Assembly (NCBI GenBank): GCA_017998495.1
Contig: JAGOCY010000003.1
Coordinates: 1-15,836, forward strand
Direction: 5' to 3'
DNA: 15,836 nt
Source of the DNA: Corallincola sp.
GTDB taxonomy: Bacteria > Pseudomonadota > Gammaproteobacteria > Enterobacterales > Neiellaceae
Positions 15,019-15,836 of this stretch are shown in pieces. The translations under genes were made by a program, and so were the position numbers. Numbering within the stretch: position 1 is the first letter of the stretch; each line of letters begins with the position of its first letter. The notes under the pieces were generated by a model. The model worked only from the letters and a program-made list of their open reading frames with translations. It was not told the origin of the DNA and ran no database searches.

Positions 15019-15031
15019 GTGATCAATTCAC
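15019..15031 (+). repeat. Third copy of the end repeat, at the phage terminus
   Basis: GTGATCAATTCAC repeats 14997-15009 exactly, 22 bases further on, and is the inverse of 14976-14988. Read inward from the end (reverse strand) the element begins TGAATTGATCAC, so it starts with TG, as Mu ends do, and resembles the first bases of the Mu left end as I recall them (TGTATTGATTCAC). The final C (15031) may already be host DNA. Confidence 0.75.
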
Positions 15032-15035
15032 CCGC
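15029..15035. other. Predicted phage-host junction (attR) with 5-bp target site
   Basis: The prophage is taken to end at CA (15029-15030). The next five bases, CCCGC (15031-15035), would be one copy of the 5-bp target duplication made by Mu-type transposition, and they fit the known N-Y-(G/C)-R-N target preference of Mu. The left copy lies outside the window, so this is a prediction. Confidence 0.6.
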
Positions 15036-15836
15036 GCGGCTACACTGGTAGACAGCAATGGCCAGCCGCTGCTGACCACCTCTGCACTGGTGGGGGCCGA
15101 TGGCCGCTGGCAGGTGAGCGGCCTTGATCTCTCCGGCATCAATCAATCCTTTGAAGTGCGCGCCAGCGTCACCGATCTGGCGGGCAACAGTGCCAGCGAT
15201 GGCGCACCGCTGATCGGTCAGAGCGAAACCCTGACGCTCTCCGAAGCCGGATTGGCCGATGGGCCGATCACCGCGACCGGCAGCCTCAATACCGGGGCCG
15301 GTCAGGATGGCAATCTGCAAGTCCAGTTCGCCGCTGATCAGAGTGCCTTGGAAGGGCTGGGGCTCGTCAGCCATGGTGCACCCCTTGGCTACACCATCAA
15401 TGGTCAGACCCTGACCGCTAGCGCCGGTGGGGCCACTGTCTTCACTCTGACCCTCAACAATGACGGCAGCTATAGCATCGTCTGGAGTCAAAGTCTGGAT
15501 CACGGTCAGGACGCGTTGCGCCTGCCGTTCAATCTCGAATACCGCGATAGCGACGGCGATCTGGTGAAGGCGCCGCTGGTGATCAATCTGGTGGACAGCA
15601 ATCCGCCCAGCTTCGAGATCCCGGCCATTCCCCTGACCGAAGATGCCTTTACCAACGGCGCCGCCGTGGTGGGCGAGAGCAGCTTTGTGGTCAAACACAC
15701 CGCCGATCCTTTGCTGGTGGATTCGCTGGTGTTCAGTAACCAGAGTCAGACCCTGGCCACCCTTAATGGTGCTGGGCTGGGTAGTGATGGCCATCCGCTG
15801 GCGTTTGAATTTGCCGATGATCGCACCCTGTTGGGT
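15031..15836 (+). CDS. Host giant T1SS/RTX-type adhesin, fragment split by the prophage
   Basis: The frame beginning with the codon at 15033 is open to the window end (about 268 codons) and has no ATG, as expected for the interior of a very large gene. Residues read ATLVDSNGQPLLTTSALVGA, then LSGINQSFEVRASVTDLAGN, a bacterial Ig-like repeat. Next comes a T1SS-143-type repeat (PLGYTINGQTLTASAGG, VFTLTLNNDGSYSIVWSQ, LEYRDSDGDLVKAPLVINLV), and then the start of another repeat (IPLTEDAFTNGAAVVGESS). Such proteins are secreted by type I systems and mediate surface or biofilm adhesion. The 5' part must lie left of the prophage, so the gene is disrupted here. The downstream secretion signal is not in view. 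Confidence 0.88.

Larger units (their letters stand above)
1..15030 (+). mobile_element. Mu-like transposable prophage, right part (left part outside window)
   Basis: Nineteen consecutive genes follow the gene order of phage Mu late region: protease/scaffold, capsid, connectors, sheath, tube, chaperone, tape measure, N, P, gp45-gp48, fibre and fibre assembly. The element ends in a repeat-rich non-coding stretch whose last bases are CA, as expected for Mu-type ends (5'-TG...CA-3'). Immediately beyond it the reading frame of an unrelated host adhesin begins. The right limit (15030) is inferred from the CA, the last copy of the end repeat and the start of host homology; it could be off by a few bases. 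All structural genes in view are intact, so this part shows no decay. Whether the whole prophage is active cannot be judged from here. Confidence 0.93.

Noticed and set aside
15009..15794. 261-codon minus-strand frame in the host segment
   Set aside because: The plus-strand frame is open throughout and encodes clear Ig-like and T1SS-143-type repeats; the minus-strand frame would also start or end in phage end repeats.
14985..15836. Fusion gene starting with GTG 14997 in the phage end and reading into the adhesin
   Set aside because: The frame is open, but no ribosome-binding site precedes the GTG, a terminator lies upstream, and the product would lack an export start. Expression seems unlikely.
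1..15836. CRISPR arrays, tRNA genes, defence or toxin-antitoxin cassettes
   Set aside because: No regularly spaced repeats of CRISPR type, no cloverleaf-like segments noticed, and no room between the packed structural genes for cargo.

Overview
This window is the right-hand (late, structural) part of a Mu-like transposable prophage, followed by the host gene it is inserted in. Every gene reads on the + strand and they are tightly packed, with many 1-16 base overlaps, as in one late operon. The gene order is that of phage Mu from the 3' end of the protease/scaffold gene I to the tail-fibre assembly gene U. High GC with Gly/Ala-rich codon use, Mu-type genes, and a giant T1SS/RTX-type adhesin as the interrupted host gene point to a gammaproteobacterium. 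Aeromonas is my best guess, but that is inference only.

Layout. 1-2564 is the head region: the end of I, major capsid T, a hairpin attenuator, two small genes I cannot assign, and a gp35-position gene. 2568-4361 holds head-tail connector and completion genes: gp36-like, a G/tail-completion-like protein, gp37-like and gp38-like. 4364-8478 is the tail shaft: sheath L, tube M, chaperone gp41 with a -2 frameshift product, and tape measure. 8490-13598 is the baseplate: gp43/N, gp44/P hub, gp45 spike, gp46, gp47 and gp48. 13601-14904 is a short tail fibre and its assembly chaperone, distinctly AT-richer from about 13,900 onward. 14929-14948 is a terminator. 14973-15030 is the phage right end, with three copies of a 12-13 bp motif at about two-helical-turn spacing. 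From 15031 the DNA is host and encodes repeat domains of a large surface adhesin.

How the genes work together. The capsid genes build the icosahedral head. The connector proteins join it to a contractile tail whose length is set by the tape measure, chaperoned by gp41/gp41'. The baseplate and its iron-tipped spike carry the short fibre, which needs the U-like chaperone to fold. I see no lysis, replication or regulatory genes here; in Mu these lie to the left, outside the window. The Mu right-end genes gin, com and mom are absent.

I found no wholly new system. The observations most worth following are the -2 frameshift signal, the symmetric right end with a Dam site in every repeat, the insertion that splits an adhesin gene (with a predicted target duplication), and two unassigned genes in the head region.
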